Assembly: GCF_000763905.1 (NCBI RefSeq)
Contig: NZ_JRKN01000028.1
Coordinates: 1 to 39,313, forward strand
Reading direction: 5' to 3'
DNA: 39,313 nt
Source: Paracoccus halophilus
GTDB taxonomy: Bacteria > Pseudomonadota > Alphaproteobacteria > Rhodobacterales > Rhodobacteraceae
Shown piece by piece: positions 8,130 through 15,299 of the stretch (the first letter of the stretch is position 1; each line of letters opens with the position of its first letter). The notes beneath the pieces were generated by a model. That model worked only from the letters and a program-made list of their open reading frames with translations. It was not told the origin of the DNA and did not search any database. A program made the position numbers and the translations under genes.

Positions 8130-8843
8130 TTGGGGGTGCGTGCTCGGCGGCAATGTCGCGTGCGCGGCTCGGGCCGGGTCGAACGCGATCTCGACGACAA
8201 CGAGCAGGCGCAGCGCCGCCTTCAGCGTGAACAGGACGGCAGCGAGGTGAAGTCGGTCGAACTTGAAGGCCTCACGGCAGAAGGTCAGACCCTCATCGAG
8301 CGGCGCAACAGCATGGAACTCTTCCGCGACGTCGCCTCCGAAGCCTTCGAGCACCACACCGGCAGCGCCTGGCGGCCTCGTACCGGCTCGATGGTCAACC
8401 GTCGCAACCTCACCGCCGCGATGATCGACAGTCGGGATTTCCTCGCCGCGAAACACCGGGCCGAGACCGAGGTGATGATGCCCGCCGGTCCCAAGGTTGC
8501 CCTGACCGGAGGCGCCGACTTCAACGATCACCGCCTGATCTGGGCAAAGCTCGATCAGGTCCATGCGAAGCACCCCGACATGGTGCTGATGCACGGCGGC
8601 ACGCCGAAGGGCGCTGAACTGATCGCCTCCCGATGGGCAGATAGCCGCAAGGTGGCTCAGGTCGCCTTCCGGCCCGACTGGACGAAGCACGGCAAGGCCG
8701 CGCCGTTCAAGCGCAACGACGCGATGCTGGACGTGCTGCCGGTCGGTGTCCTCGTTTTCCCCGGCACTGGCATTCAGGAGAACCTTGCGGACAAGGCCCG
8801 CAAGCTCGGCATCCCGGTCATGAAGTTCGACGGCGGCGCGTAA
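8130..8843 (+). CDS. DUF2493 (SLOG-like) protein, 5'-truncated
   Basis: From about position 8170 the protein matches the middle and end of DUF2493 proteins: VERDLDDNEQAQRRLQRE, SMVNRRNLTAAMIDSRDFL, then the SLOG-type nucleotide-binding domain (PKVALTGGADFNDHRLIW, LMHGGTPKGAELIASRWA, FPGTGIQENLADKA). Intact relatives carry roughly 100 or more extra N-terminal residues. Here the residues before VERDL look unrelated (MGVRARRQCRVRG), so the 5' end has been replaced at the joint with the methyltransferase region. The SLOG domain is whole and could still be made from an internal start. The family is common beside ardC and ssb on ICEs, with unproven function. Confidence 0.78.
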   Translation: MGVRARRQCRVRGSGRVERDLDDNEQAQRRLQREQDGSEVKSVELEGLTAEGQTLIERRNSMELFRDVASEAFEHHTGSAWRPRTGSMVNRRNLTAAMIDSRDFLAAKHRAETEVMMPAGPKVALTGGADFNDHRLIWAKLDQVHAKHPDMVLMHGGTPKGAELIASRWADSRKVAQVAFRPDWTKHGKAAPFKRNDAMLDVLPVGVLVFPGTGIQENLADKARKLGIPVMKFDGGA

Positions 8844-8851
8844 GCGCCGCC
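8832..8851 (+). terminator. Perfect 8-bp hairpin spanning a stop codon
   Basis: GGCGGCGC and GCGCCGCC pair around a GTAA loop; the loop contains the TAA stop of the DUF2493 gene. There is no T-run, so it is at best a weak or Rho-assisted terminator or an mRNA 3' stabiliser. Confidence 0.45.
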
Positions 8852-9006
8852 TCCGGCGGCTGTTCCAGCCGCCAATACTTGACTATCGGAGAGGTTGCTG
8901 GCTCTTATGAAACATCCTTGCAGAACCGGAACAGTAGCATAGTCGCAGGCGGAGCGTATCTACAGGCAGCCTGTCGTGATCCTCAACCGATCATGTGGAG
9001 GCTTTC

Positions 9007-9423
9007 ATGTCACTCATCCTGCTCGCAATGTCCTTGACAATCGCATTCTGCATCTTTGCCTACAATCTTGCGATCTACGCTTTGCCTTTCATGGTTGGTC
9101 TGTCGGCCGCCCAATATACCTGGGGCGCTGGAGCCGGCATTTTCCTGTCCGGACTAGCCGCCGTCGGCGCGGCATTGCTTTCGATCGGCCTCGTCATCGC
9201 AGTGCTCGGATTCGCCAGGAATCCGGCTCTGCGGCTGCTCGCTCTCGCCGTCTTTGCCGTACCCGCCGTCATTGCCGGATATGCACTCATCCACGGCGTA
9301 GCGAAGAACGCCATCGATCCCGGCCTGATGCTCAATTTGCTTTCCGGCAGCGCCGGTCTGTTCATCGGCATTGCGGCCATCATCAATCTGAACGCCCTCG
9401 GCGTGTCGTTGTTCTCACGCTGA
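9007..9423 (+). CDS. Small multi-pass membrane protein, unknown function
   Basis: A 138-residue, very hydrophobic protein with about four predicted membrane helices (about 1-33, 38-65, 72-92 and 103-135). The ATG at 9007 is chosen for its TGGAGG ribosome site at 8996-9001; an upstream in-frame start at 8995 lacks this. The residues do not point to a known transporter. It sits between the DUF2493 gene and the ssb region. It ends 26 nt before the inverted terminator of the decayed ssb copy. A surface or exclusion role would be a guess. Confidence 0.7.
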   Translation: MSLILLAMSLTIAFCIFAYNLAIYALPFMVGLSAAQYTWGAGAGIFLSGLAAVGAALLSIGLVIAVLGFARNPALRLLALAVFAVPAVIAGYALIHGVAKNAIDPGLMLNLLSGSAGLFIGIAAIINLNALGVSLFSR

Positions 9424-9448
9424 TCAGTCGGCCCGCGATCCGGCGCGA

Positions 9449-9486
9449 CCGTAAAACACGGCGGCTTGCGCCGCCGGGTTTCACGG
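9449..9486 (-). terminator. Minus-strand terminator of the decayed ssb copy
   Basis: Arms of 17 nt (9449-9465 and 9470-9486) pair at 15 of 17 positions around TTGC. Read on the minus strand, the hairpin is followed by TGTTTTAC. It is nearly the same hairpin as the one downstream of the intact ssb (10551-10585) but inverted, which ties it to the ssb pseudogene rather than to the plus-strand membrane gene. Confidence 0.65.
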
Positions 9487-9489
9487 TTC

Positions 9490-9895
9490 CAGCGCAGTCG
9501 AGACTGTCGCGACAGCGCTGCCTTGTCGTCGTTGCTTTCGCTTCGCTTCACGCAGCTTGGGAAGTCGGTCATGGGCTTGAGATCCGCGTTCCGAGGGCAA
9601 TCGGAGCCCGCGAGTCCATCCATTTCGCAGTGGGGACGCGAGGGCGAACCAGAACCTTCATGCCTTTCTCGCAGTTCGGCTAAATCGGGCAATCTGTCGT
9701 CGAAGACGGTGATGCGGTGCTGTTCCGTGCCCTTAGAGTCCGATAACCTCCTCGTTCTTCTTCCGCCCATGTGTCCGTCAAAACGGCGAAGACGCGGGGT
9801 GGCCGGAAGTGGAGAAGGTCGGGTATCGCTCCGAAGCGTGCAGGTTCGCGAGCCTGCCTGGTCGCTGTTACCGGCGAGGACAATGGTTCTGCTGC
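9490..9895 (-). pseudogene. Decayed, inverted second copy of ssb
   Basis: Read on the minus strand, this stretch aligns along its whole length with the intact ssb at 10142-10543. It begins with a match to the CAGAAC..CTCGCCGG start, continues through ACGGAA..GCACCGCATCACC, has a block of 30 identical bases (9644-9673 against 10361-10390), then GAAAGCAACGACG, and the same terminator. The ATG is lost and no continuous frame remains, so it is a pseudogene. Substitutions are plentiful outside the conserved block, so the copy is old or came from a diverged element. Confidence 0.78.
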
Positions 9896-9945
9896 GCGTC
9901 CCCGTATTCGTGCTTTCAAAGGCACCAGTCCCCCCGACTGACTGA

Positions 9946-10122
9946 GCCCCTAAGTCCGTTCGGTTTCCACCAGCAACCCCCGCGGCTCCCAGCCGTGTTG
10001 CCGCGCAAGCGCGGCTGCCCGCCCCACCTGGGGCCTTAGGGGCGAGCTGCCGAAAGGTTCGGCAGTTGCGGGAGTCTCCCGGCGGCCTTGGCCGGGTCTC
10101 GTCGGAGGGATGGTCCCTCCGA
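9946..10122 (+). promoter_or_regulatory. Highly structured region upstream of ssb
   Basis: A chain of inverted repeats fills the 195 bases before ssb. An outer 9-bp pair (9946-9954 with 10035-10043) encloses three small stems (9983-9995, 10000-10015, 10021-10034). Outside it are a perfect 8-bp stem with a 3-nt loop (10047-10065), CCCGGC/GCCGGG (10078-10096) and a perfect 9-bp stem with a 3-nt loop (10102-10122). There is no ORF. This could be an RNA leader controlling ssb, or a folded single-strand promoter or priming site used when DNA enters a recipient. Structure is seen; function is inferred. Confidence 0.65.
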
Positions 10123-10141
10123 GAAGCAACGGAGACTTACA

Positions 10142-10543
10142 ATGCAGAACATCGTCATTCTCGCCGGCAACATCGGTCAGGCCCCCGAAACCCGCACGCT
10201 CCAGGGCGGCACCCGGATCACCCACTTCACGTTGGCCACCTCGCGCCCCCGCTATTCGGACGGCAAGGTCGTCCGGGACGAGAAGGGCTACCGGGTCCAG
10301 GACACGGAATGGCACCGCATCACCGCCTTCAACGGCCTCGGCAAGACCATCCAGGAATATTGCGAGAAAGGCATGAAGGTTCTGGTTCGCGGCCGCATTC
10401 ACTACTCGAAGTGGACCGACCAGCAGGGCAACGACCGCTACGGATGCGAGATCATCGCCGAGACGGTCGACTTCCTGAGCCGGGCGAAGCAGACCGAAAG
10501 CAACGACGGCAAGTTCATCGACGACGATGACATCCCGTTCTGA
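10142..10543 (+). CDS. ssb: Single-stranded DNA-binding protein
   Basis: A 133-residue SSB with an N-terminal OB fold: MQNIVILAGNIGQAPETRTL, ITHFTLATSR, TEWHRITAFNGLGKTI, KVLVRGRIHYSKW. It has a short linker and the acidic tail DDDDIPF that recruits replication and repair proteins. The ATG at 10142 follows GGAG at 10131-10134 and matches the usual family start. It coats incoming single-stranded DNA during conjugation, and such genes typically sit in leading regions. It is preceded by the hairpin-rich region and followed by a clear terminator. Confidence 0.95.
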   Translation: MQNIVILAGNIGQAPETRTLQGGTRITHFTLATSRPRYSDGKVVRDEKGYRVQDTEWHRITAFNGLGKTIQEYCEKGMKVLVRGRIHYSKWTDQQGNDRYGCEIIAETVDFLSRAKQTESNDGKFIDDDDIPF

Positions 10544-10550
10544 GCGGGAA

Positions 10551-10585
10551 CCGTGAAACCCGGCGGCGTAAGCCGCCGGTTTTTT
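10551..10585 (+). terminator. Rho-independent terminator after ssb
   Basis: CCGGCGGC (10560-10567) pairs perfectly with GCCGCCGG (10572-10579) around GTAA and is followed by six T residues (10580-10585). It starts 16 nt after the ssb stop. Confidence 0.88.
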
Positions 10586-10730
10586 CATGGTCGCGCCAGA
10601 TGGCGGCCGAAGCGCATAGACACCGGTCGTCTGATAGATCGACCATACGCCGTGACGACCGAATCAGTCGTCAGAGGAAAGCTGATCGCACTGTCGGTCA
10701 GACATTTCATGCTGGTGAAGTGAGCCAAGA

Positions 10731-10747
10731 ACGACTAAATTAGTCGT
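10731..10747. promoter_or_regulatory. Palindromic operator candidate for the XRE regulator
   Basis: ACGACTAA and TTAGTCGT form perfect 8-bp arms around one A, 42 nt before the XRE start. It is the best dyad in an otherwise featureless gap after the ssb terminator. Autoregulation is inferred from position. Confidence 0.5.
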
Positions 10748-10789
10748 AGTTCTGGAGTGCGCACAGGTCCGAATGGGAGGTGGTCATGC

Positions 10790-11038
10790 ATGATCACCGC
10801 CCGACAATCACGGGCCGCGCGCGCGTTGCTGGGTTGGACACAGGAGACGCTCGCTGACAAGGCCCGAGTAGCATTGACCGCACTGAAACGCCTCGAATCC
10901 GAAAACGGTCTCGAAGTGTTCGAATCGACGCGCGATCAGGTGCGCCGGGCCCTCGAATCGGCCGGGATTGTTCTCCTTTCGACAGATAAGGGCGAAGGAG
11001 TTTTGCTCCTGCATGACAGGAGCGATTCGTCCCGGTAG
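10790..11038 (+). CDS. XRE-family helix-turn-helix regulator
   Basis: A small DNA-binding protein of 82 residues. The HTH reads ARALLGWTQETLADKARVAL followed by ALKRLESENG, a typical Cro/C1 fold. A short C-terminal part (RRALESAGIVLL) resembles small plasmid regulators whose tail includes the phrase 'gene expressed by'-like beta strands, with no extra sensing domain. The ATG at 10790 is 10 nt after GGGAGG; a GTG at 10757 would add 11 unlikely residues. A palindrome at 10731-10747 is a probable binding site. Targets are unknown; control of element transfer or ssb-region genes is plausible. Confidence 0.85.
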   Translation: MITARQSRAARALLGWTQETLADKARVALTALKRLESENGLEVFESTRDQVRRALESAGIVLLSTDKGEGVLLLHDRSDSSR

Positions 11039-11137
11039 TCACGCCGGGCACCGAGCTACCAAACCCTTGTCAAAAAAAGGGGCTATCTCCTGAGCGAGAT
11101 GGTTAACGGACTTAGCGCGCGTGAATATGGTGGCTCG

Positions 11138-11419
11138 ATGGGACAGGAGACGCAAACATTTCTGGACGAACCACCGTTCAGCGAAACGATCACGTCTTAT
11201 GACCGCAAACATATGAAGCTCTACATGCGGCTGGTCGACGCCAACCGCGACGGCGCAGACTGGCGCGAGGCGGTGCATATCCTGTTTGGCCTCGATCCCG
11301 ATCAAGACCCAAGACGCTGCCGCTCTATCCACGATGCGCATCTGGCGCGCGCCCGGTGGATGATGGAGCGCGGCTATCGCGAGCTGGTTCGTGAGAGCCA
11401 GCGCGGGTCGCCATCGTGA
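11138..11419 (+). CDS. DUF2285-domain protein (probable DNA-binding regulator)
   Basis: A protein of 93 residues containing ITSYDRKHMKLYMRLVDA, DGADWREAVHILFGLDPDQD and HLARARWMMERGYRELV, the DUF2285 signature. The family is common in ICE regulatory islands and is thought to be a small HTH-like DNA-binding module. The ATG at 11138 gives the usual family start just before FLDEPPFSE; an ATG at 11099 would add 13 residues and is equally open. The stop overlaps a perfect 10-bp hairpin. A relative of the same domain lies in the frameshifted gene downstream. Confidence 0.8.
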   Translation: MGQETQTFLDEPPFSETITSYDRKHMKLYMRLVDANRDGADWREAVHILFGLDPDQDPRRCRSIHDAHLARARWMMERGYRELVRESQRGSPS

Positions 11420-11436
11420 TGCGTCGGACGCATCAC
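11416..11436. promoter_or_regulatory. 10-bp perfect inverted repeat at the DUF2285 stop
   Basis: GTGATGCGTC and GACGCATCAC flank a single G and overlap the stop codon at 11417-11419. No T-run follows. The very short centre is more like a protein-binding dyad than a loop terminator. Confidence 0.45.
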
Positions 11437-11488
11437 CTGTTGAGGCGCAACTGACTTCCGCAGATCAACCCAAACGGGAATCGTGATT

Positions 11489-11518
11489 CTCCCAAAGACT
11501 TAGACAAATACTTGGGAG
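11489..11518 (+). promoter_or_regulatory. Inverted repeat overlapping the ribosome site
   Basis: CTCCCAA (11489-11495) can pair with TTGGGAG (11512-11518), which contains the ribosome site of the gene starting at 11527. Such pairing could hide the site in the mRNA; this is inferred from complementarity. Confidence 0.4.
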
Positions 11519-11526
11519 GATCAGCG

Positions 11527-12298
11527 ATGACACCCGACGCATCGATCTGGCGTTCCTCGGAATATGATCATCTGGACGGCCTGACCGCGTCCGATCTGGC
11601 CTGGGAATGGCTCCGCCGCAACGACGCCTATGACGCGGATTTCGAGGCTTCGGCCTCCGCTCGCGGAATGCGTGAACCACTGACCGAGGGAATTCAACAG
11701 CGGTGGGGGTTGCGATTTCCCCGTCGACCCACTGACACCTCCGCCGGAAGCGCCGGTTTTCTGGCTTCCACAGGAGGACACAAGCGTTGTCGTGCTCACC
11801 GAGGCGCCGGTTGACCTCGGCTCCGGTATCACAAGCGATGCTCCCGAGCTGTGGCGGCGAGACCCGCCGATGGGCGATGATGACGCTGCATTTCGCTTCG
11901 CCCTCGCGAACGGTCAGTCCCTCCAGATCATTGACCACGCCATCGACGGAAAAGAAAATGCCGTTGCGGTCATTCCTCTCGGCATAGACGGCTTCGACCG
12001 GATCGAAGCCGTCTATCGCTTCCTCTCAGCCTTGCATGGCCGCGCCATTCCCCCGGACACGCGCCTGACGCGTCAGCAGCGCGCCCGCCAGCGCCGGATG
12101 CTGCGCGCCTTCGACGGCTATCGCGCCGGCGCCACGCAGCAGGAAATCGCCGAGATCATTTTTCGCATCGACCATCTCGACCGTGACGCTTGGCAGGCGT
12201 CTTCCATACGCCACGCCATCAAGACGCTCCTGCGCGATGCCCGCGCCATGATAGCGGGCGGCTATCGAAAACTCCTTCGTCATCGCCGCCAATCCTAG
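11527..12298 (+). pseudogene. DUF6499/DUF2285 regulator, frameshifted
   Basis: The first part (SIWRSSEYDHLDGLTASDLA, WEWLRRNDAYDADF, QQRWGLRF) is a DUF6499-type N-terminus. After about 11722 the homologous continuation is in another frame (DPLTPPPEAPVFWLPQED, TSVVVLTEAPVDL) and runs to 12298 through a DUF2285 domain (DTRLTRQQRARQRRMLRA, HAIKTLLRDARAMI, GGYRKLLRHR). One extra base in TTTCCCC (11716-11722) explains the shift. Unrepaired, the protein stops at 11814. A homopolymer sequencing error, a true mutation, or +1 slippage at CCC-C are all possible. Repaired, it would be about 256 residues, normal for the family. Confidence 0.82.
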
Positions 12299-12439
12299 CG
12301 CGGTCTCGCCCTCATCATGGTGGGCGAATTCGATACCCCCCAACTTTGCCCTGCAACTCGCCGGCTCTCCTCCGCCACCGTGGTCGTTGTCCGCCGCTGA
12401 AACGAAGCGGCCGTCCCCAACACCACGGAGGCCCGATCC

Positions 12440-12721
12440 ATGCCACACGAACCCGTCGTTCTCCCGCCGCGCTTCCTGCGCACCAAGGAAGCGGCCGAGT
12501 TTCTCAGCCTTTCGGCCCGCACTCTCGAAAAGCACCGGACCTACGGAACCGGGCCGGCCTACCGCAAGCTCGGCGGCCGCGTCGTCTACGCCATCGACGA
12601 TCTCGAAACCTGGGCCGCTCGCGGCGCGGTGACGTCGACGTCCGATCCGCGCGGTTCCGTGCTGCCGGCGAAACGCCACGCGCCAGTACAGCCGGTCCAC
12701 GCCGGCCGCTACGCACGCTGA
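12440..12721 (+). CDS. AlpA/MerR-like helix-turn-helix protein (excisionase-type)
   Basis: A 93-residue protein with a winged-HTH of the HTH_17 type: RFLRTKEAAEFLSLSARTLE, then HRTYGTGPAYRKLGGRVVYA and IDDLETWA. Such proteins act as transcriptional regulators or recombination directionality factors on ICEs. The ATG at 12440 follows GGAGG (12427-12431). The last 25 residues are basic and disordered. It sits just before repA, a conserved order in alphaproteobacterial ICEs. Which role applies here cannot be told, as no integrase is in the window. Confidence 0.85.
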   Translation: MPHEPVVLPPRFLRTKEAAEFLSLSARTLEKHRTYGTGPAYRKLGGRVVYAIDDLETWAARGAVTSTSDPRGSVLPAKRHAPVQPVHAGRYAR

Positions 12722-12739
12722 CCGCGGCCGGCTTCCTTC

Positions 12740-13909
12740 ATGGCGGTGCGGCGTCGACCCCTTTCGGAGCGCGGGCAGCTCGATCTGTTCCGGGCGCTTC
12801 CCGGCGACTTCGCGCCACGAGACGCGCAGGATCTCATGGCCTATCCCTTCTTCTCACTTTCCAAAACCCATCGCGTCGCCCCGATCGATTTCGTTGCGGG
12901 CAACGTGGCGATCCGGGTCGAGGCGGTCCCGGATCATGGCATGGCCACGATCTGGGACGCCGACATCCTGATCTGGGCGGCGAGCCAGATCGTCGAAGCC
13001 CGCGATAACGGGCTTCGTACCTCGCGGCTGATGGCCGCCACGCCCTACGAAATCCTCACCTATGTCGGCCGGGGCACCAGCTCGCGCGACTATCAGCGCC
13101 TCAAAGCCGCCCTCGACCGCCTGCAATCGACCACCGTTTCCACCTCGATCCGACAGCCTGCCGAAGGCCGCCGCCATCGCTTCTCGTGGATCAACGAGTG
13201 GCAGGAACGCACTGACCGCAACGGTCGCCCCGAGGGCATCGAGCTGATCGTTCCGGACTGGTTCTACCAAGCCGTCCTTGATGACGCGCTCGTGCTCACA
13301 ATTGATCGGACCTATTTCGATCTGACCGGCGGCCTCGAGCGCTGGCTCTACCGCCTGGTGCGCAAGCACGGCGGCCGCCAGCGCGATGGCTGGCGCTTCG
13401 ACTTCCGTCACCTTCACCAGAAATCCGGCAGCCTGTCGCCGTTCAAGCGCTTTGCCTTCGAGCTGCGCGACATCATCCGGGGCCAGCCGCTGCCGGGCTA
13501 CAGGCTCTTTCTCGAAGCCGAGATCGGTGGGCGCCTGCTGCTCGCCTTCGAGCCGCTCGCCGCCTGTGGACAACCTGTGGACGGCCTCGTGCTATCGGGA
13601 ACCCGGACTATCGTGCTATCGGGAACCCGAGGTTCGTGCTATCAGGAACCCGATCAGGGTGTAAGGCACGGAAATTCCAGACGAAATCGTGCCCTTAACT
13701 TAGAGTCTAACCTAGACTCTAACCTTGAAGAGCGCGCGCGCGATGTGGAAAACCTCATCCGCGACGCCGCCAAAAGCCTCAGCGTAGCCGCGAAGAAGAG
13801 CGCGCCAGCCGAGCCAGCGCGGGCGGCAGCGCACAGCCGTTTGAGCTCCGCATCGGCCGATCCCGAAACGCCCCGTCTTCCTCTCAATCCATCGGGAGGA
13901 CGCCGATGA
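12740..13909 (+). CDS. repA: Replication initiator protein RepA
   Basis: A 389-residue RepA-type initiator. Recognisable segments are MAYPFFSLSKTHRVAPIDF, VEAVPDHGMATIWDADILIW, TPYEILTYVGRGTSSRDY, the ALDRLQSTTVSTSIR strand and DRTYFDLTGGLERWLYRLVR, forming paired winged helices. Residues after about 280 do not look conserved: they are encoded by three iterons and an inverted repeat (13587-13722), so the tail (VLSGTRTIVLSGTRG) may be a by-product of origin DNA. The stop overlaps parA by 4 nt. On an ICE it would start replication of the excised circle; on a plasmid it would be the main initiator. Confidence 0.88.
   Translation: MAVRRRPLSERGQLDLFRALPGDFAPRDAQDLMAYPFFSLSKTHRVAPIDFVAGNVAIRVEAVPDHGMATIWDADILIWAASQIVEARDNGLRTSRLMAATPYEILTYVGRGTSSRDYQRLKAALDRLQSTTVSTSIRQPAEGRRHRFSWINEWQERTDRNGRPEGIELIVPDWFYQAVLDDALVLTIDRTYFDLTGGLERWLYRLVRKHGGRQRDGWRFDFRHLHQKSGSLSPFKRFAFELRDIIRGQPLPGYRLFLEAEIGGRLLLAFEPLAACGQPVDGLVLSGTRTIVLSGTRGSCYQEPDQGVRHGNSRRNRALNLESNLDSNLEERARDVENLIRDAAKSLSVAAKKSAPAEPARAAAHSRLSSASADPETPRLPLNPSGGRR
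13565..13722. other. Putative replication origin (oriV) inside the 3' end of repA
   Basis: TGTGGACAA (13565-13573) matches the DnaA box in reverse with one change, and TGTGGACGG follows at 13576-13584. Three iterons come next (13587-13652), then a locally AT-richer stretch and a perfect inverted repeat, TTAGAGTCTA/TAGACTCTAA around ACC (13700-13722). DnaA boxes, iterons, an AT-rich segment and a dyad in a row are the usual parts of an iteron origin. Function is inferred. Confidence 0.65.
13587..13652 (+). repeat. Three direct-repeat iterons
   Basis: A 19-bp unit, TCGTGCTATCGGGAACCCG, occurs at 13587-13605 and 13611-13629, and with one change at 13634-13652. The periods are 24 and 23 bp, about two helical turns, so RepA monomers would bind one face of the DNA. 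Confidence 0.85.
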
Positions 13910-14559
13910 TCGTCGCGCTCCTCAACCAGAAGGGCGGCGTCGGCAAGACGACGCTCGCGCTGCATCTCGCCGGCGAGCTGGCGATGCGCGGCAAGCGCGT
14001 GACCCTGGTCGACGCCGACCCGCAGGGCTCGGCGCTTGACTGGTCGCAGCAACGCTCGCGCGAGAACCTGCCGCGCCGGTTCGGCGTCGTCGGCCTTGCG
14101 CGCGATACGCTGCACCGCGAAGCGCCCGAACTCGCCCGTGACGTCGATCACGTTGTCATCGATGGCCCGCCGCGTGTCGCCGGGCTCATGCGCTCCGCGC
14201 TGCTCGCCGCCGACCTCGTGCTGATCCCGGTACAGCCGTCGCCGCTTGACGGCTGGGCCTCCGCCGAGATGCTGGCGCTCCTGGCGGAGGCGCGTATCTA
14301 CCGGCCCCATCTCACCGCCCGTTTCATCCTTAATCGCTGCGACGCGCGCACCGTCATCGCCCGTGAGACGGCCGAGACGCTGGCGGACCACGATCCACCG
14401 CTGCTCGCCAGCACCATCGGCCAGCGCGTCGTCTTCGCCGACGCCGCGCAGACCGGACGGCTCGCCTCAGACATCGACGGCCGTTCGCCTGCGGCGCGCG
14501 AGATCGCGGCGCTGGCAGGCGAGATCGAGCGTCTCCGCATCGGGAGGGCCGCGACATGA
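13906..14559 (+). CDS. parA: ParA-family partition ATPase
   Basis: A 217-residue ParA/MinD-like ATPase. The deviant Walker A is KGGVGKTT (residues 9-16), Walker A' is VDADPQGSALDW, and Walker B lies in DHVVIDGPPRV. It lacks an N-terminal HTH, as in small type Ib ParA proteins. It overlaps repA (ATGA) and the methyltransferase gene (4 nt), so the three are coupled. No ParB is seen; the RHH-like protein encoded at 15296 could be the centromere-binding partner. It should position the element before cell division. Confidence 0.93.
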   Translation: MIVALLNQKGGVGKTTLALHLAGELAMRGKRVTLVDADPQGSALDWSQQRSRENLPRRFGVVGLARDTLHREAPELARDVDHVVIDGPPRVAGLMRSALLAADLVLIPVQPSPLDGWASAEMLALLAEARIYRPHLTARFILNRCDARTVIARETAETLADHDPPLLASTIGQRVVFADAAQTGRLASDIDGRSPAAREIAALAGEIERLRIGRAAT

Positions 14560-15299
14560 CGGTCCTCACCGGTGACTGCCGCGAGCTGATGCCGCGCCGC
14601 GGTCCGTTCGACATGATCCTCGCCGATCCGCCCTACGGCGACACATCGCTCGCCTGGGACCGGCGCGTCGAGGGCTGGCTGCCGCTCGCGCGGGCTGCGC
14701 TTGCGCCGACCGGCTCGCTGTGGGTGTTCGGCTCTCTGCGCAGCTTCATGGGAACGGCGATCCAGTTCGCGGATGCGGGCTTCCGGATCGCCCAGGAGAT
14801 CGTCTGGGAGAAGCAGAACGGCAGCGGTTTTCATGCCGACCGCTTCAAGCGCGTGCATGAACTCGCCGTTCAAATTTACCCCGCCGAGACGCCTTGGCGC
14901 GACATTTACAATGACGTCCAGACCACACCGGACGCAACAGCCCGCACCGTGCGGCGCAAGCAGCGTCCTTCCCATACCGGCCAGATCGACGCCGGCCACT
15001 ATGTCAGCCACGACTGCGGGCCGCGCCTCGTGCGCTCGGTCATCTACGTGCGTAACTGCCACGGCCGCGCGATCCACCCGACAGAAAAGCCGTCGTCGCT
15101 CCTCGAAATCCTGATCCGCACCAATTGCCCGGAAGGTGGCCTCGTCGGCGACTGGTTTGCCGGCTCCGGCTCCGCGGGTGAAGCCTGCAGGCTTTCCGGC
15201 CGCCGCTACGTCGGCTGCGAGATCGACCCCGAGATGGCCGAGCGCGCCCGCGCCCGCATCGCCGCCTTGCTCCCGTTTCATGACGGAGGTCCGTCATGA
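14556..15299 (+). CDS. Orphan adenine/cytosine-N4 DNA methyltransferase (beta class)
   Basis: A 247-residue DNA methyltransferase. The catalytic motif DPPYGD (residues 24-29) precedes the SAM-binding motif FAGSGSAGEA near the C-terminus, the beta-class order of N6-adenine or N4-cytosine enzymes. The central region RDIYNDVQTTPDATARTVRR probably carries target recognition. HPTEKP, typical of the class, is present. No restriction endonuclease lies nearby. Coupled translation with parA and the next gene suggests a role in protecting or marking the element, or regulating replication at oriV. The target sequence is unknown. Confidence 0.88.
   Translation: MTVLTGDCRELMPRRGPFDMILADPPYGDTSLAWDRRVEGWLPLARAALAPTGSLWVFGSLRSFMGTAIQFADAGFRIAQEIVWEKQNGSGFHADRFKRVHELAVQIYPAETPWRDIYNDVQTTPDATARTVRRKQRPSHTGQIDAGHYVSHDCGPRLVRSVIYVRNCHGRAIHPTEKPSSLLEILIRTNCPEGGLVGDWFAGSGSAGEACRLSGRRYVGCEIDPEMAERARARIAALLPFHDGGPS

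Noticed and set aside
9449..9486. Terminator for the plus-strand membrane gene
   Set aside because: The T-rich side is on the minus strand and the hairpin matches the ssb terminator in inverted form.
9075..9770. Long minus-strand open frame over the membrane gene and the ssb relic
   Set aside because: It has no family resemblance, crosses the minus-strand terminator, and covers two better-supported features.
13587..13652. CRISPR array
   Set aside because: Only three 19-bp repeats with 4-5-nt gaps; they fit iterons, and no cas gene is present.
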